Of a DNA stretch of 64,000 bases, positions 17,400-27,300 are shown piece by piece. The notes below the pieces were generated by a model that was given only the letters and a program-made list of their open reading frames with translations, made no database searches and had not been told where the DNA came from. Source of the DNA: Bacteroidaceae bacterium (GTDB taxonomy: Bacteria > Bacteroidota > Bacteroidia > Bacteroidales > Bacteroidaceae). The translations under genes and the position numbers were made by a program. The stretch's first letter is position 1. Every line of letters starts with the position of its first letter. The stretch covers positions 44,064-108,063 of the forward strand of contig JAFXTC010000002.1 in NCBI GenBank assembly GCA_017525235.1, read 5' to 3'.

Positions 17400-18610
17400 T
17401 GTTTTAAGAATTCATATGCAAAGCGACAGCGTAGGCAATCCCTACGGTCGCAGTATTCACGTTTTAGTTGTATCAACGCTTGGCTGTCAGCAGCGGTATT
17501 AACATTTAGTCCGCAAGCTTTCCATTGCCGCAAGATGTAGTTGTCTTCGGCAGGAAGTTCCCCAAGCAGTGCAGTTGCCTTCTGAATAAGTTTTTCCTCT
17601 GCTTTGTGTGTGCCGTAGGCATAAAGCAACGGCACAATGGTATTGATGATAAGCAGGTTACGGCTTTTTGCCGATGTTCCTCCAACGCCCAGAATCCGAT
17701 GCATTTCCTGTGTATCTTTAGCTTCTGTGAGTGCCGACATCTGTGCTTTTCCACTATGGTACAGCTCTGCTATCTGCAGGATGCGGATGTGGGGAAAGTT
17801 CTTGGGGCGGGTACGGAGAAATTTCCAGTCGGAAGCTTTCATGGGTTCTGGCAATTGGAATTTATGTGAGAGAAAGCTGAACTCACGTTTCCACCGTTCT
17901 GCCATTTCCTCACCTTTTACTTGTGCTGCATCATCTATTAATCCTGCCATCCCAAGGAAGATGGCTTCTATTTGAAATAGGTTATCCCGGTGCTTGCCAA
18001 TGCCTTGAAGAGGAATCATCATTGCCCAGCGCTCGAACGTATCACCGTTCAGTCCAAACCCAAAGTTGCGGCAAAGTGTCACGAAGGTAGCCTGTTCCCA
18101 GTCGCCATTCAGTCGGTCTGCTCGTTCTTGCACCTTCTGTGCACGTTGCTTCATGCGTTGTGCTAGCAAAGCATCCATCCACATGTGAGCCTTCATAGTA
18201 GGAATAGACGGAATGATGCGGTGACAGCGGGGATAGTCGTCGGTTTGATACAACTCTTGGTAATTATGATATAGTTGGGCGGGAATGTCCAGTTGCAGCT
18301 GGGGCGGGTTATTCCCATCTTCTGTTGTTACCTCGCAGTCAACCACTTGTGCAATATGCAGAATGGTATTGTTGTACGAAGGGTCGGAATTGTGCCCATG
18401 CCGGAACCAATCGGAAGATTTCAGGTGCAGTTCAACGTTTCCCGCCCATAGTGTTTCGCCAACCTTGACTTTTGCATTGAAGAAATCGGGTCCTTGGTTC
18501 GTGTTGTATGTTCCGGGGTCTATGATTTCTATCTCGCGCCCATCTGTTGTGAGGAGCGATTTCAGGGGAAGTATCTTATGTTTCCACACGTAGTGGAGCA
18601 ACTTTTCCAT
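17396..18610 (-). CDS. DUF2851 family protein
   Basis: 404 residues, soluble, no signal peptide. The N-terminus (EKLLHYVWKHKILPLKSLLT, EIEIIDPGTYNTNQGPDFFNA, AGNVELHLKSSDWFRHGHN, YNNTILHIAQVVD) matches the conserved part of DUF2851, a family found mainly in Bacteroidetes. The fold resembles a restriction-endonuclease-like core (D..GPDF, V.E.H.K.SDW), which hints at nucleic-acid cleavage, but I know of no demonstrated function. The C-terminus has a Cys cluster (CDRRDCLRC) that could bind zinc or an Fe-S cluster. It heads the operon with the thioesterase and dprA; a minus-strand TACTTTTG box lies at 18644-18651. Confidence 0.88.
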   Translation of the reverse strand: MEKLLHYVWKHKILPLKSLLTTDGREIEIIDPGTYNTNQGPDFFNAKVKVGETLWAGNVELHLKSSDWFRHGHNSDPSYNNTILHIAQVVDCEVTTEDGNNPPQLQLDIPAQLYHNYQELYQTDDYPRCHRIIPSIPTMKAHMWMDALLAQRMKQRAQKVQERADRLNGDWEQATFVTLCRNFGFGLNGDTFERWAMMIPLQGIGKHRDNLFQIEAIFLGMAGLIDDAAQVKGEEMAERWKREFSFLSHKFQLPEPMKASDWKFLRTRPKNFPHIRILQIAELYHSGKAQMSALTEAKDTQEMHRILGVGGTSAKSRNLLIINTIVPLLYAYGTHKAEEKLIQKATALLGELPAEDNYILRQWKACGLNVNTAADSQALIQLKREYCDRRDCLRCRFAYEFLKQ

Positions 18611-18643
18611 ACGTTACAATCTTCATTAACTTAATTTTATATA

Positions 18644-18681
18644 CAAAAGTAGTGAATTTCGGTGTAAAATCCGTACTTTTG
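18644..18681. promoter_or_regulatory. divergent promoter boxes, DUF2851 operon and dapB operon
   Basis: TACTTTTG reads on the minus strand at 18644-18651 (34 bp before the DUF2851 start) and on the plus strand at 18674-18681 (24 bp before dapB). Both match TAnnTTTG exactly. The -33 elements are weak, so the two promoters may share regulatory DNA. Confidence 0.55.
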
Positions 18682-18704
18682 CACGTGAAATATATAATAA
18701 GGTT

Positions 18705-19421
18705 ATGAAAATAGCATTGATTGGGTACGGAAAGATGGGCCGGATGATAGAGGAGATAGCCCTTTCCAGAGGTCATGAGATTGTCAGCATTATAGATATT
18801 GACAACCAGGAGGAGTTTGAATCTACGGCATTTGCAAGTGCTGATGTGGCTATCGAATTCACTACTCCTTGGACAGCATACGAAAATTACCTGAAAGCTT
18901 GGAAAGCTGGCGTGAAGGTGGTAAGCGGTAGCACAGGTTGGATGAAGGACCATGAGGCAGAGGTTCGTAAGGCTTGTACCACAGAGGGCAAGACGCTCTT
19001 TTGGGCCAGCAACTTTAGTGTGGGTGTTGCCATCTTTAGTGCCGTGAACAAATATCTGGCTAAGATTATGAATCAGTTTCCTCAGTACGATGTTAATATG
19101 GTTGAGACCCATCATGTTCATAAGTTGGATGCTCCTTCGGGAACAGCCATTACTTTGGCAGAACAGATTGTGGAGAATCTGGACCGCAAGGAGCGTTGGG
19201 GACTGCACGAGACAAAGCCCGAGGTGCTGCGTATTGATGATATTCGCCAAAAGGAGGTTCCCGGAATCCATACTATTACATACGATTCCCCCGAGGATAT
19301 GATTACCATCACCCACGACGCTCATAACCGTCGCGGTTTTGCTATGGGCGCTGTTTTGGCAGCCGAATATACGGCTAGTCACGAGGGATTGCTTACGATG
19401 TCTGACTTATTTCAGTTTTAA
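18705..19421 (+). CDS. dapB: 4-hydroxy-tetrahydrodipicolinate reductase
   Basis: Reduces hydroxytetrahydrodipicolinate in the lysine/diaminopimelate pathway. At 238 residues it is shorter than the E. coli enzyme (273), as is usual in Bacteroidetes. The nucleotide-binding motif is IGYGKMGRMIEEIALSRGH (residues 5-23), the catalytic region VETHHVHKLDAPSGTAITLAEQI. SGSTGWMKDHEAEV replaces the more usual G-T-T-G loop. It heads a five-gene operon: lepB starts 2 bp later, and wbqC, rluA and php overlap one another. Confidence 0.95.
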   Translation: MKIALIGYGKMGRMIEEIALSRGHEIVSIIDIDNQEEFESTAFASADVAIEFTTPWTAYENYLKAWKAGVKVVSGSTGWMKDHEAEVRKACTTEGKTLFWASNFSVGVAIFSAVNKYLAKIMNQFPQYDVNMVETHHVHKLDAPSGTAITLAEQIVENLDRKERWGLHETKPEVLRIDDIRQKEVPGIHTITYDSPEDMITITHDAHNRRGFAMGAVLAAEYTASHEGLLTMSDLFQF

Positions 19422-19423
19422 AT

Positions 19424-20878
19424 ATGAAGAAGAAAAAGAATAAGGTTTCTTGGGCCGATTGGGCACGTGTCATCATATACAGTGGTTTATACATTTGGTT
19501 TTTGTATTGGGTAGATGCCTGGTGGGGACTGATTGTACTTCCTTTCATTTTTGATGCTTACATAACACGTTTCATTCCTTGGACTTGGTGGAAGGATGCT
19601 GATAATCCTATCGTCCGGACCGTAATGGGATGGGTGGATGCTATTGTCTTTGCTTTGGTGGCTGTATATTTTGTAAACGTCTATTTCTTCCAGAACTACG
19701 TTATCCCCTCAAGTTCTTTGGAGAAGAGCCTTTTGGTAGGTGATTACTTGCTTGTTAGCAAGATGAGCTATGGCCCCCGTGTGCCGCAGACTCCCTTGCA
19801 TATGCCTCTCTGCCAGCACACTCTTCCCTTCGGATTGGGAAAGAGTTACATAGAATGGCCTCAGTGGGATTACAAGCGCGTAAGTCCCAAGCCTGTGAAA
19901 CTGAACGATATTGTTGTCTTCAACTACCCCGCAGGAGACACCATCGTTTCCAACCCGTCATACCAGACAGAATATTATTCTATGTGTTATGGCATTGGTT
20001 ATCAGCTATGGCAGCAACAGGCCGAGATGCCTGTTCCTAATCTGGACAGCCTGACAATACTCGAGCAACGTCGGTATTTTCAGATGGTATATGATCTGGG
20101 TAAAGCATATATTAAAGCATCTCCCAATGACTTTGGAAAGGTGGATTGGCGTCCTGTTGACCGTCGTGAAAACTATGTGAAGCGTTGTGTGGGTCTGCCT
20201 GGTCAGACGTTACAGATTAAGAATAAGGTGATATACCTTGACGGAAAGGTGAATCCCGATGCCGAGAATGTACAATATAAGTATAATGTGGATCTCAAGA
20301 CTAGCTACATCCCAGAGGATGTGTGTCATGAGATAGGGTTGAGTATGAGCGATGTACAGGATATGTACGGCTCCGGTCAGATACCTCTTACTAAGGCAGC
20401 AAAGGTTGCATTGGAGAATCAAACCGCTTATATCAATAGCATTATACCCGTAGAGGAGCGTGAAACAGGTATGCTTTATCCGCAGAATGGATATACAGGT
20501 TGGACTCAAGACAACTATGGTCCTATTTGGATTCCTAAGAAGGGTGAGAAGATTAAACTTACATTGGAGAACCTGCCCATCTACGAGCGTCCCATCCATG
20601 TGTATGAAGGGAACGATTTGCAAGTTACCTCTGATGGTAAGATTTTTATCAACGGCGAGGAAACCAACGAGTACACCTTTAAGATGGACTATTACTGGAT
20701 GCTGGGCGATAACCGCCATTGTTCTGCCGACAGTCGTTTCTGGGGCTTTGTTCCCGAGGACCACATCGTAGGCAAACCTATTGTCATCTGGTGGAGCACC
20801 GATGTTGATCGTCCTTGGCTCAGCGGGCATCACATTCGTTGGAGCCGCCTCTTCCGTTTGGTGGATAATATCAAGTAA
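19424..20878 (+). CDS. lepB: signal peptidase I, long Bacteroidetes form
   Basis: Membrane-bound serine-lysine protease that removes signal peptides from exported proteins. The 484 residues include two N-terminal hydrophobic segments (about 15-45 and 69-89). The catalytic serine lies in NYVIPSSSLEKSLLVGDYLL (probably S98) and the lysine in NYVKRCVGLPGQTLQ (K252). MLGDNRHCSADSRFWGFVPEDHIVG is the conserved C-terminal box. The two catalytic residues are about 150 apart, compared with about 55 in E. coli, because of a large insertion (about 140-245) typical of this phylum. It sits 2 bp after dapB. Confidence 0.95.
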   Translation: MKKKKNKVSWADWARVIIYSGLYIWFLYWVDAWWGLIVLPFIFDAYITRFIPWTWWKDADNPIVRTVMGWVDAIVFALVAVYFVNVYFFQNYVIPSSSLEKSLLVGDYLLVSKMSYGPRVPQTPLHMPLCQHTLPFGLGKSYIEWPQWDYKRVSPKPVKLNDIVVFNYPAGDTIVSNPSYQTEYYSMCYGIGYQLWQQQAEMPVPNLDSLTILEQRRYFQMVYDLGKAYIKASPNDFGKVDWRPVDRRENYVKRCVGLPGQTLQIKNKVIYLDGKVNPDAENVQYKYNVDLKTSYIPEDVCHEIGLSMSDVQDMYGSGQIPLTKAAKVALENQTAYINSIIPVEERETGMLYPQNGYTGWTQDNYGPIWIPKKGEKIKLTLENLPIYERPIHVYEGNDLQVTSDGKIFINGEETNEYTFKMDYYWMLGDNRHCSADSRFWGFVPEDHIVGKPIVIWWSTDVDRPWLSGHHIRWSRLFRLVDNIK

Positions 20879-21429
20879 TGATACTGCCATGCTGTTATCT
20901 TGCTCCGATTTCGCATTATTCGGCTTTCTTTCGTGCCGATGAGGCGCAGCTTGAGGTAAACGACCATTACCGCAAGCAAACCTTCCGCAACCGTTGTTTG
21001 ATAGACAGCCCGCAGGGAGCTTTGGCGTTGAGCATCCCCGTCGTGAAACCTGAGCCTCATGCCTTGATGCGTGATATCCGAATCAGCGACCACGGCAATT
21101 GGCGTCATCTTCATTGGAATGCGTTGCAGAGCAGCTACCGCCAATCGCCCTTTTTTGAATATTATGCTGATGACTTTGCTCCTTTTTACGAGAAGAAGTG
21201 GGAGTTCCTGGCAGATTTCAACGAGGATCTCCTCCGCCTCATCTGCACCCTTATAGATATTGATACCCCCATCATTCGCACTACTGTTTATGCCGGAGAA
21301 CAATCGCCGTTTCCCCCAAGGGAGACACCTTACTATCAGGTTTTTGCCCGCAAGCATGGTTTCCTGCCAGACCTCAGCATAGCGGATTTACTTTTCAATA
21401 TGGGTCCAGAGTCGCTATTATTGTTATGA
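20878..21429 (+). CDS. WbqC family protein
   Basis: 183 residues. The opening MILPCCYLAPISHYSAFFRADEAQLEVNDHYRKQTFRNR and VKPEPHALMRDIRISDHGNW match the WbqC/WbmP family, named from genes in O-antigen clusters. The biochemical function is uncertain. In Bacteroidetes the gene is often found next to lepB, as here; its ATG overlaps the lepB stop by one base (TAATG) and its own stop overlaps rluA. The operon position suggests cell-envelope work, which is inference. Confidence 0.87.
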   Translation: MILPCCYLAPISHYSAFFRADEAQLEVNDHYRKQTFRNRCLIDSPQGALALSIPVVKPEPHALMRDIRISDHGNWRHLHWNALQSSYRQSPFFEYYADDFAPFYEKKWEFLADFNEDLLRLICTLIDIDTPIIRTTVYAGEQSPFPPRETPYYQVFARKHGFLPDLSIADLLFNMGPESLLLL

Positions 21430-23027
21430 TGTTACACCCACTTCCTCCCAAGTCGGCAGAAATCCCTTCACCCAAGAGATTCACTTATCCGTTCTGCTAT
21501 CAGCCCCATCCCTTGTGTGTGATGGCCGCACAGGAAGTCCGTGAGTATCTGCAGACACAGCCTCAGTGGGCAGCAGAACTGAAGGCCGGCAAGATGTTTG
21601 GCGTGCTAGTAGTTAAGCCTCCCCACTCGGGGGGACGTTTGGAGAGGGGGGTTCTTGCAGCTTTCTCTGGAACATTGGACGGCAAGACTCGTCACTCATA
21701 TTTTGTTCCCCCTGTTTTCGATCTTATGGAGCCTGGCTGCTATTTTCAGCAAGAGCAGGAGCAGATATCAGCCATCAATGTTCAGATATCTTTCCTGCAA
21801 ACCCAAATAAAGGAAAGTCCCTTGCGCCAGCAGATGCAAAATGAACTGGAAGCTTTCCGTTTGATGATGCAGGCAGCAAAAGAAGAACGCCACCGTTTGC
21901 GGGCAGAACTCTCTGCCGAGGAACTGGCAGCCAGAGAGCCAGAAATGATTAAGCAGAGCCAATACCAAAAGGCACAATATAAACGTTTGCAGCAGGAATG
22001 GACGCAAAGAATAGAGGCCGATGAGGCTTCTTCCCGCGAACTACGGCAGCAGATGACGCAACTACAGCAGGAACGGCACGACCGCAGCATCGCCCTGCAG
22101 CAATGGCTCTTTCAACAGTTTTCCTTCTTGAATGCAAAGGGTGAGAGCAGGAATTTGCTGGAGCTATTTCATGATGCGCTGCCTCCAAGTGGGGCGGGCG
22201 AGTGCTGTGCACCCCGTCTTTTGCAGGCAGCTTATAAGGAAGGGCTCAAGCCGTTATGTATGGCTGAGTTTTGGGTGGGCGATTCGCCTTGCGATGAACT
22301 TAGGCAAGAGGGTCATTTCTATCCCGCCTGTAACAGCAGGTGCAAGCCCATCTTGGCTCACATGCTGCAGGGGCTTCTGGTGGAGGACAACCCTTTGCTG
22401 TCTCAGCAGCCACAGACGTTGGAGGTCATCTACACAGACCCGCAGATGGCCATTGTGGTAAAGCCGCATGGGATGCTTTCTGTTCCTGGAAAAGAAGGCA
22501 TGCCAAGCGTGCAAAGTGTTGTAAGAGAAATGTTCCCACAAGCCATGGGGCCGATGATTGTCCATCGCTTAGATATGGACACTTGTGGACTGATGGTAAT
22601 AGCGCTTACCGACGATATGTATCATCAATTACAAGAGGATTTCCGCCGACATAAGGTACAGAAGAACTATCGTGCCCTTTTGGAGAGGGAAATGCCCGTT
22701 GGTCAGCAAGGCGAGATTCGTTTGTCCCTACGTCCCGACATTATGGATCGTCCCCGACAGATGGTCGATTATCAACACGGTCGTACGGCTATAACTTATT
22801 ATAAGGTAATGGACAATATTGAAGGTCATGCCTTGGTAGAACTTCGTCCGCAGACGGGACGGACGCATCAGCTGCGTGTTCATTGTGCGCACCCTGATGG
22901 CCTTGATAATCCCATTGTCGGCGACCGTCTGTACGGTAAAGCCTCCCACCATCTTTGTCTACAGGCCTATCAGTTGATTATTAATGGCAGAGCGTTTACT
23001 TTGCCCTCCAAATATAAGATAAAATGA
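21426..23027 (+). CDS. RluA-family pseudouridine synthase with long N-terminal extension
   Basis: 533 residues, about twice the size of a minimal RluA. The catalytic domain is C-terminal (from about residue 338, YTDPQMAIVVKPHGMLSVPG), with the catalytic aspartate in IVHRLDMDTCGLMV (about D383) and PQTGRTHQLRVHCAHPDG at about 478-495. The first 330 residues include a Glu/Gln-rich coiled coil (about 105-235). Residues about 64-76 (KPPHSGGRLERGV) are encoded by a GC-rich palindromic repeat. The rRNA or tRNA target is unknown. The ATG overlaps the WbqC stop by 4 bp, and the PHP gene overlaps its end by 4 bp. Confidence 0.9.
   Translation: MMLHPLPPKSAEIPSPKRFTYPFCYQPHPLCVMAAQEVREYLQTQPQWAAELKAGKMFGVLVVKPPHSGGRLERGVLAAFSGTLDGKTRHSYFVPPVFDLMEPGCYFQQEQEQISAINVQISFLQTQIKESPLRQQMQNELEAFRLMMQAAKEERHRLRAELSAEELAAREPEMIKQSQYQKAQYKRLQQEWTQRIEADEASSRELRQQMTQLQQERHDRSIALQQWLFQQFSFLNAKGESRNLLELFHDALPPSGAGECCAPRLLQAAYKEGLKPLCMAEFWVGDSPCDELRQEGHFYPACNSRCKPILAHMLQGLLVEDNPLLSQQPQTLEVIYTDPQMAIVVKPHGMLSVPGKEGMPSVQSVVREMFPQAMGPMIVHRLDMDTCGLMVIALTDDMYHQLQEDFRRHKVQKNYRALLEREMPVGQQGEIRLSLRPDIMDRPRQMVDYQHGRTAITYYKVMDNIEGHALVELRPQTGRTHQLRVHCAHPDGLDNPIVGDRLYGKASHHLCLQAYQLIINGRAFTLPSKYKIK
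21615..21655. repeat. GC-rich palindromic element, copy 3 (inside rluA-like gene)
   Basis: CCTCCCC, a 4-nt loop and GGGGGG form a hairpin at about 21618-21634, followed by a tail with GGAGAGGGGGG. It lies in frame in the N-terminal extension. A weaker, decayed-looking copy (CTCCAAGTGGGGCGGGCGAG) lies at about 22183-22207 in the same gene. Confidence 0.7.
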
Positions 23028-23740
23028 AAACATTACTTGATGTACATACCCACACCGTAGCCAGCGGGCACGCTTACAGTACCATTCAGGAGATGGCTCA
23101 GGAAGCTGCTGAGCGAGGCTTACAGATTCTAGGTATCACAGAACATGCTCCGGGCATTCCCGGAACTTGCGACCCCATTTATTTCCGTAACCTGCATGTT
23201 GTTCCCCGTCAGATGTATGGCGTTCGCTTGTTGTTGGGAGCAGAGTTGAATATTCTGGATACCAAGGGAACACTCGACCTTGACGAAAAGCATTACCGTA
23301 TATTGGATATCCGAATAGCAGGGGTGCATGGCTTATGTTGGCAAGGTGGAACAAGGGAAGAGAACACTGCGGGTGTAGAGGCAGCCATCCGTAATCCTTG
23401 GACGCACATCATCAGTCATCCGGGTGATGGGACTGCCGATTTGCTATTTGAGCCACTTGTCCTTGCGGCAAAAGAAACAAAGACATTGTTAGAGATTAAC
23501 AATAGCAGCTTGAATCCTTTACGGCATAAAGACGTTGCTGTTGCTAACAATCTTGAGATTCTACGTCTTTGCAAACAATACGAAGTGCCTGTTATCCTGA
23601 GCAGCGATGCACATATCTCCTATGATATTGCCGACTATGGGTTCATCCATCCGCTCCTTTTCAAAACGGAGTTCCCCGAGGCGCTCATCATGAATGATAA
23701 GCCCGAGGCCTTCCTCGCTTATCTGAATATCCCCCTTTGA
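23024..23740 (+). CDS. PHP-domain phosphatase, YcdX type
   Basis: Probable metal-dependent phosphoesterase of 238 residues. The N-terminal DVHTHTVASGHAYSTIQEM gives the first PHP metal ligands (H-x-H), ITEHAPGIPGTCDPIYF the second block, and HIISHPGDGTADLLF and SSDAHISYDIADYG the later histidine and aspartate ligands. This spacing is that of the YcdX trinuclear-zinc group rather than of histidinol phosphatase proper. It is the last gene of the dapB operon, overlapping rluA by 4 bp, and ends inside a hairpin terminator. Confidence 0.9.
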   Translation: MKTLLDVHTHTVASGHAYSTIQEMAQEAAERGLQILGITEHAPGIPGTCDPIYFRNLHVVPRQMYGVRLLLGAELNILDTKGTLDLDEKHYRILDIRIAGVHGLCWQGGTREENTAGVEAAIRNPWTHIISHPGDGTADLLFEPLVLAAKETKTLLEINNSSLNPLRHKDVAVANNLEILRLCKQYEVPVILSSDAHISYDIADYGFIHPLLFKTEFPEALIMNDKPEAFLAYLNIPL

Positions 23741-23762
23741 CCTTTTAAATCAAAGAGGGATA
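23728..23762. terminator. bidirectional terminator between php and luxS
   Basis: TATCCCCCTTTGA (23728-23740) pairs with TCAAAGAGGGATA (23750-23762) with one C-A mismatch, around a 9-nt AT loop. The TGA in the left arm is the stop codon of the PHP gene. An A-rich run and TTTT follow, and luxS converges 8 bp further on, so the hairpin can serve both strands. Confidence 0.75.
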
Positions 23763-23769
23763 AAAAGTT

Positions 23770-24285
23770 TTATGCATCAAAGAAGTTCATGCTGCCTTGT
23801 ATCTTGGGTCGTTCAACGCCTGGATAGGTACAGCAGAAGTTGTTCTTGAGTCGGTCTACGTAACGTTTTGCTTCCCATTTTGCCATTGGAAGGTCGTGCA
23901 TTAGATAATTGCCGCAGGTGGCGGGGGTGGTGCCGGGGACTTCGCCCTCGAAATCTACCACAAACAGAAAAGCCTTTATCATCAACTGTCTAATGACTTC
24001 CGGCTCGTGGCTTCCTTTCATAATCAAGTAATTACCTGTAAGGCAACCCATAGGTCCCCAGTAGATGATATAGTCTTTCCATTCGGAGTTGTTGCGCAAA
24101 TAGGTTGCTACTAAATGCTCAATGGTATGAATGGCTGCCGGAGCAAGGGCGGGCTCCTGATTAGGAGCCGTCATTCTGATGTCGTATGTTGTAACTGCTT
24201 CACCTCCCACTTTATCCTGTCGAGAGATGTAAATTCCGGGTTGCAGGTTTGTATGATCAACAGCAAAACTTGGTATCAAATCCAT
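23770..24285 (-). CDS. luxS: S-ribosylhomocysteine lyase
   Basis: Splits S-ribosylhomocysteine into homocysteine and DPD, the precursor of autoinducer-2. The 171 residues have normal length. Metal ligands appear in AAIHTIEHLVATYLRN (H53, H57) and in PATCGNYLMHDLPMAK (about C123). WGPMGCLTGNYLIM supplies the catalytic cysteine (C81). The gene stands alone; no pfs or metK is adjacent. It shares a terminator with the convergent dapB operon. Confidence 0.95.
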   Translation of the reverse strand: MDLIPSFAVDHTNLQPGIYISRQDKVGGEAVTTYDIRMTAPNQEPALAPAAIHTIEHLVATYLRNNSEWKDYIIYWGPMGCLTGNYLIMKGSHEPEVIRQLMIKAFLFVVDFEGEVPGTTPATCGNYLMHDLPMAKWEAKRYVDRLKNNFCCTYPGVERPKIQGSMNFFDA

Positions 24286-24330
24286 AATTTAATAATCTTC
24301 TTAATTGTTAAATCTTAAGGCCTGAAGGTC

Positions 24331-27300
24331 TCAATATAGAATCTTCTTTCCGTTGACGATATACACTCCTTTGGGTAATTGGTTATTGAGCATTGCGGAT
24401 TGGTCATTAACAAGTTTTCGACCTTGAAGGTCGTAAACAGAATGTTCAATGTTCAATGGCGAATGTTCAACGTTAAGTAATTTTGTCGGAAGTGGACGAA
24501 TGCCGGACAGACCGAAGTCGATATACTGACCTCCTCCTTTGTTGACGCACTCAATGGCAATAATGTTGGTATCATCTGGTGTGAGAGCGTCCAAGGCTTC
24601 CTGATTGATGGTGAGATTCTTATAGTAGGTAAGATAGCCGCTCTCTTGAAATGCCACCACGCCATTAAAGTAAACGGTTACGTCTTCGTCGTGATGGATT
24701 CTGCCTTTCAGAGCCTCTATCTGTTCTTGTGTGAATCCCGTTAAATCCAGGTGATAGCGAATGCGAATGACAGAGGTTGTCCATTCGGTATTTACGACAC
24801 TTCCTGGAGGATTGCTGGCGCCAAAGCCAGCCAAGCCGTCTTTCCAAGAGGTATCCCGGTATTCTTTTCTTGTCCAGCTTGTATTGGCAGCTGTGCTGCT
24901 GGCAGTCTGGTATTTCCACGTCTGAGGTTCTTTCTCTGCAGTTGGAAGTACATCACATTCCTCGTAGAAGAAAGTGTTCAGAATGGCATCTAGCTCGTCG
25001 GTCGAGATAACTATCACACTACCTTCCTCGGCCTCTTCCGGAAGGGATAGTTCGTTTTCGTCACAAGGATACCATTTGTTCTCGCTGACATTACCGCTCT
25101 TGCTCATTGTCTGTCCGCCGTTTTCAATCGGGTTATACAGCAAGAACCAACCGTTGTTGTCAAATGCGGGGAAGGTTTGTGGTGCACACGACTTGGGAAT
25201 CTGCGAACTGAAGATGCGCTGCGGTTCAGAGAATTTAGGCGAGGTAACCTTTAAGGCATTTGTCTGTGTGGTACAGATGTTCTGCTTGTCGTTGTAGAAG
25301 AATCCCGTGTAGAAATCTCCCGTTTTCTCTATATGCATATTGTTAACAGCAAGGTCGGGAGCAAAGAAAACGCGAGGGTTGGTAAATTTCTTCCAATCCT
25401 TCGTTGTTGACAGATAGACGCTGTTCTTGTTGCTGTTTTTTGCTGTCCAATAGATAAAGAAATTCGATGTGGCTTCATCATATATCCATTCGGGTGAATC
25501 TCCTTTGCTTGCTTCTGCTGTTGAGGGTCTCACCAGAATGTTTCCATTCTCAGCCGTAGTCCAGTGAACGAGGTCTTCGCTTTGCAGGTGATAGAATCCC
25601 GCCTGGTTGGCATCTAAGGGATCTGCCAGTAGATGGAAGGTGGTTTTGCCGTCCTCGTTAAATCTCCGTATGAAGGGTGCGTTCATCTCTGTGTTGGCAA
25701 ATTCGTCTTGCAGAATGCCTCGATTGCCGTTGATGGTGGTCCATTTGGCGCCGTCCAAACTGTACGCATAGTGTAGCAGTTTGCTTGTGGGCAGTGTGTA
25801 GGTCAGCAGGTAAGCTTTGCTACTCTCGCTCTTGAATTCGGGTGCTGGCGTTTTTTGTGGCATAGGACTTACCTCCAAATCGGAATTGTCGGTATACTGG
25901 CATAGCTTCAGTCCGCAGTCAATAAACTGACCGCCTGTTGTCTGCTTGCAATGGATGGCTATCACGTTGTCTGTTCCGTCCAAATTAAGTGCATTAAGAC
26001 CTTCGGGCAACAAGGGCCATACTTCATATTGGGTGTTATATCCAGTAACTTTGGCAGCAAGTATGCCGTTGATGTAAATCTCGGCATCTTCATCGTGGAA
26101 CATCCACAAGCGGAGTTCCTGCAGTTGGCTTTCGTCCAGATTGGTTATCTTGAAGTTACGACGAATCCAAATGTCGCTGCTTGACCAAGCAGTTCTTCCG
26201 TTTCCGCCAAATCCTGCGGCACCAGTCCTCCAACCAGTAGCCGTAAAGTCTGTTGTGTACCAGTCACTGGCAGGCTCTGTTGTCGTATATTTCCATTGGA
26301 TGTTGGAACTCTCGTCGCCTGCCGCAACAATGGTCTTTGTTCCATTGGGTCGGTAGTTAATGGTACGGCGTATCTTGGCTTTCATGCCGGCTTGCTGCTC
26401 GGGAGAAACTTTAAGTACTTTTCTGTCGTAGGTCATCAGACCGTTACATTCCTGCTCAACGTCGGTAATCTGTGTATAAACCGACATCCACAAGCCTTTC
26501 TCTGTCTGTAATCTTTGCAGACAGTCGGTATAGTGATCATACAGATTGGTGTAAGTCTCTGCATCTTCTACGGTGGTGTAGTTTACGTCGGAGCCTGCCC
26601 ACATGTGGTTTTCTATAAACAGATTGATGCCGCCAAATTCTCCGCACGACGCAATTCTTTCGTTCACCGGATTGGTAGCTGCCCCAGGAGCGGGGTAGGA
26701 GTGTACATCTAGGAAATCGCCCATCTCAACATCTACCCATCCCGTTACGGCGTGAACAAATCTTCCTGGGTCATGATTGGCTGCCATAACACTGTTTACA
26801 GCTCTTCGGGTGTGAGCCATTCCTCGCTCAGGGTATTGACCCCAGCCTTCGTTCCAAACCACCCAGGCACCAATACACGGATGATGTTGAGTAGCTTCTA
26901 TTAGCGCTTCATTTTCGCGATAGAAGTTCTTCATGTTATAATCCAACGTGCCCACTTGTCCGCTTCCGCAGCCCGAGGGCATATCTTGCCAGACAACTAA
27001 TCCGTTCTTATCGCACCAATCAAACCACAGGTCGTTCTCCAGTTTGATGTGCTTGCGAACCATATTCATGCCAAAGTCCTTCATCACCTGCAGGTCATAG
27101 ACCATTGCCTCGTATGAGGGTGGGGTAAGCAATCCGTCGGGCCACCAGCCTTGGTCAAGAGGGCCATACATATAAAGAGGTTTGTTGTTGAGCAGTACAC
27201 ACGGACGTCCGTCCACCATGCCACGCGAGAACTTCCTCATACCAAAGTAGCCGCTTACCTTATCGGTCTCTTTCCCCTGTTCCTTTACTGTGATGTCCAG

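Noticed and set aside
18576-19382. Minus-strand open frame of 268 codons opposite dapB
   Set aside because: dapB motifs are clear on the other strand; the antisense product is Cys/His-rich low-complexity sequence with no recognisable domain, and the frame overlaps the divergent promoter region.
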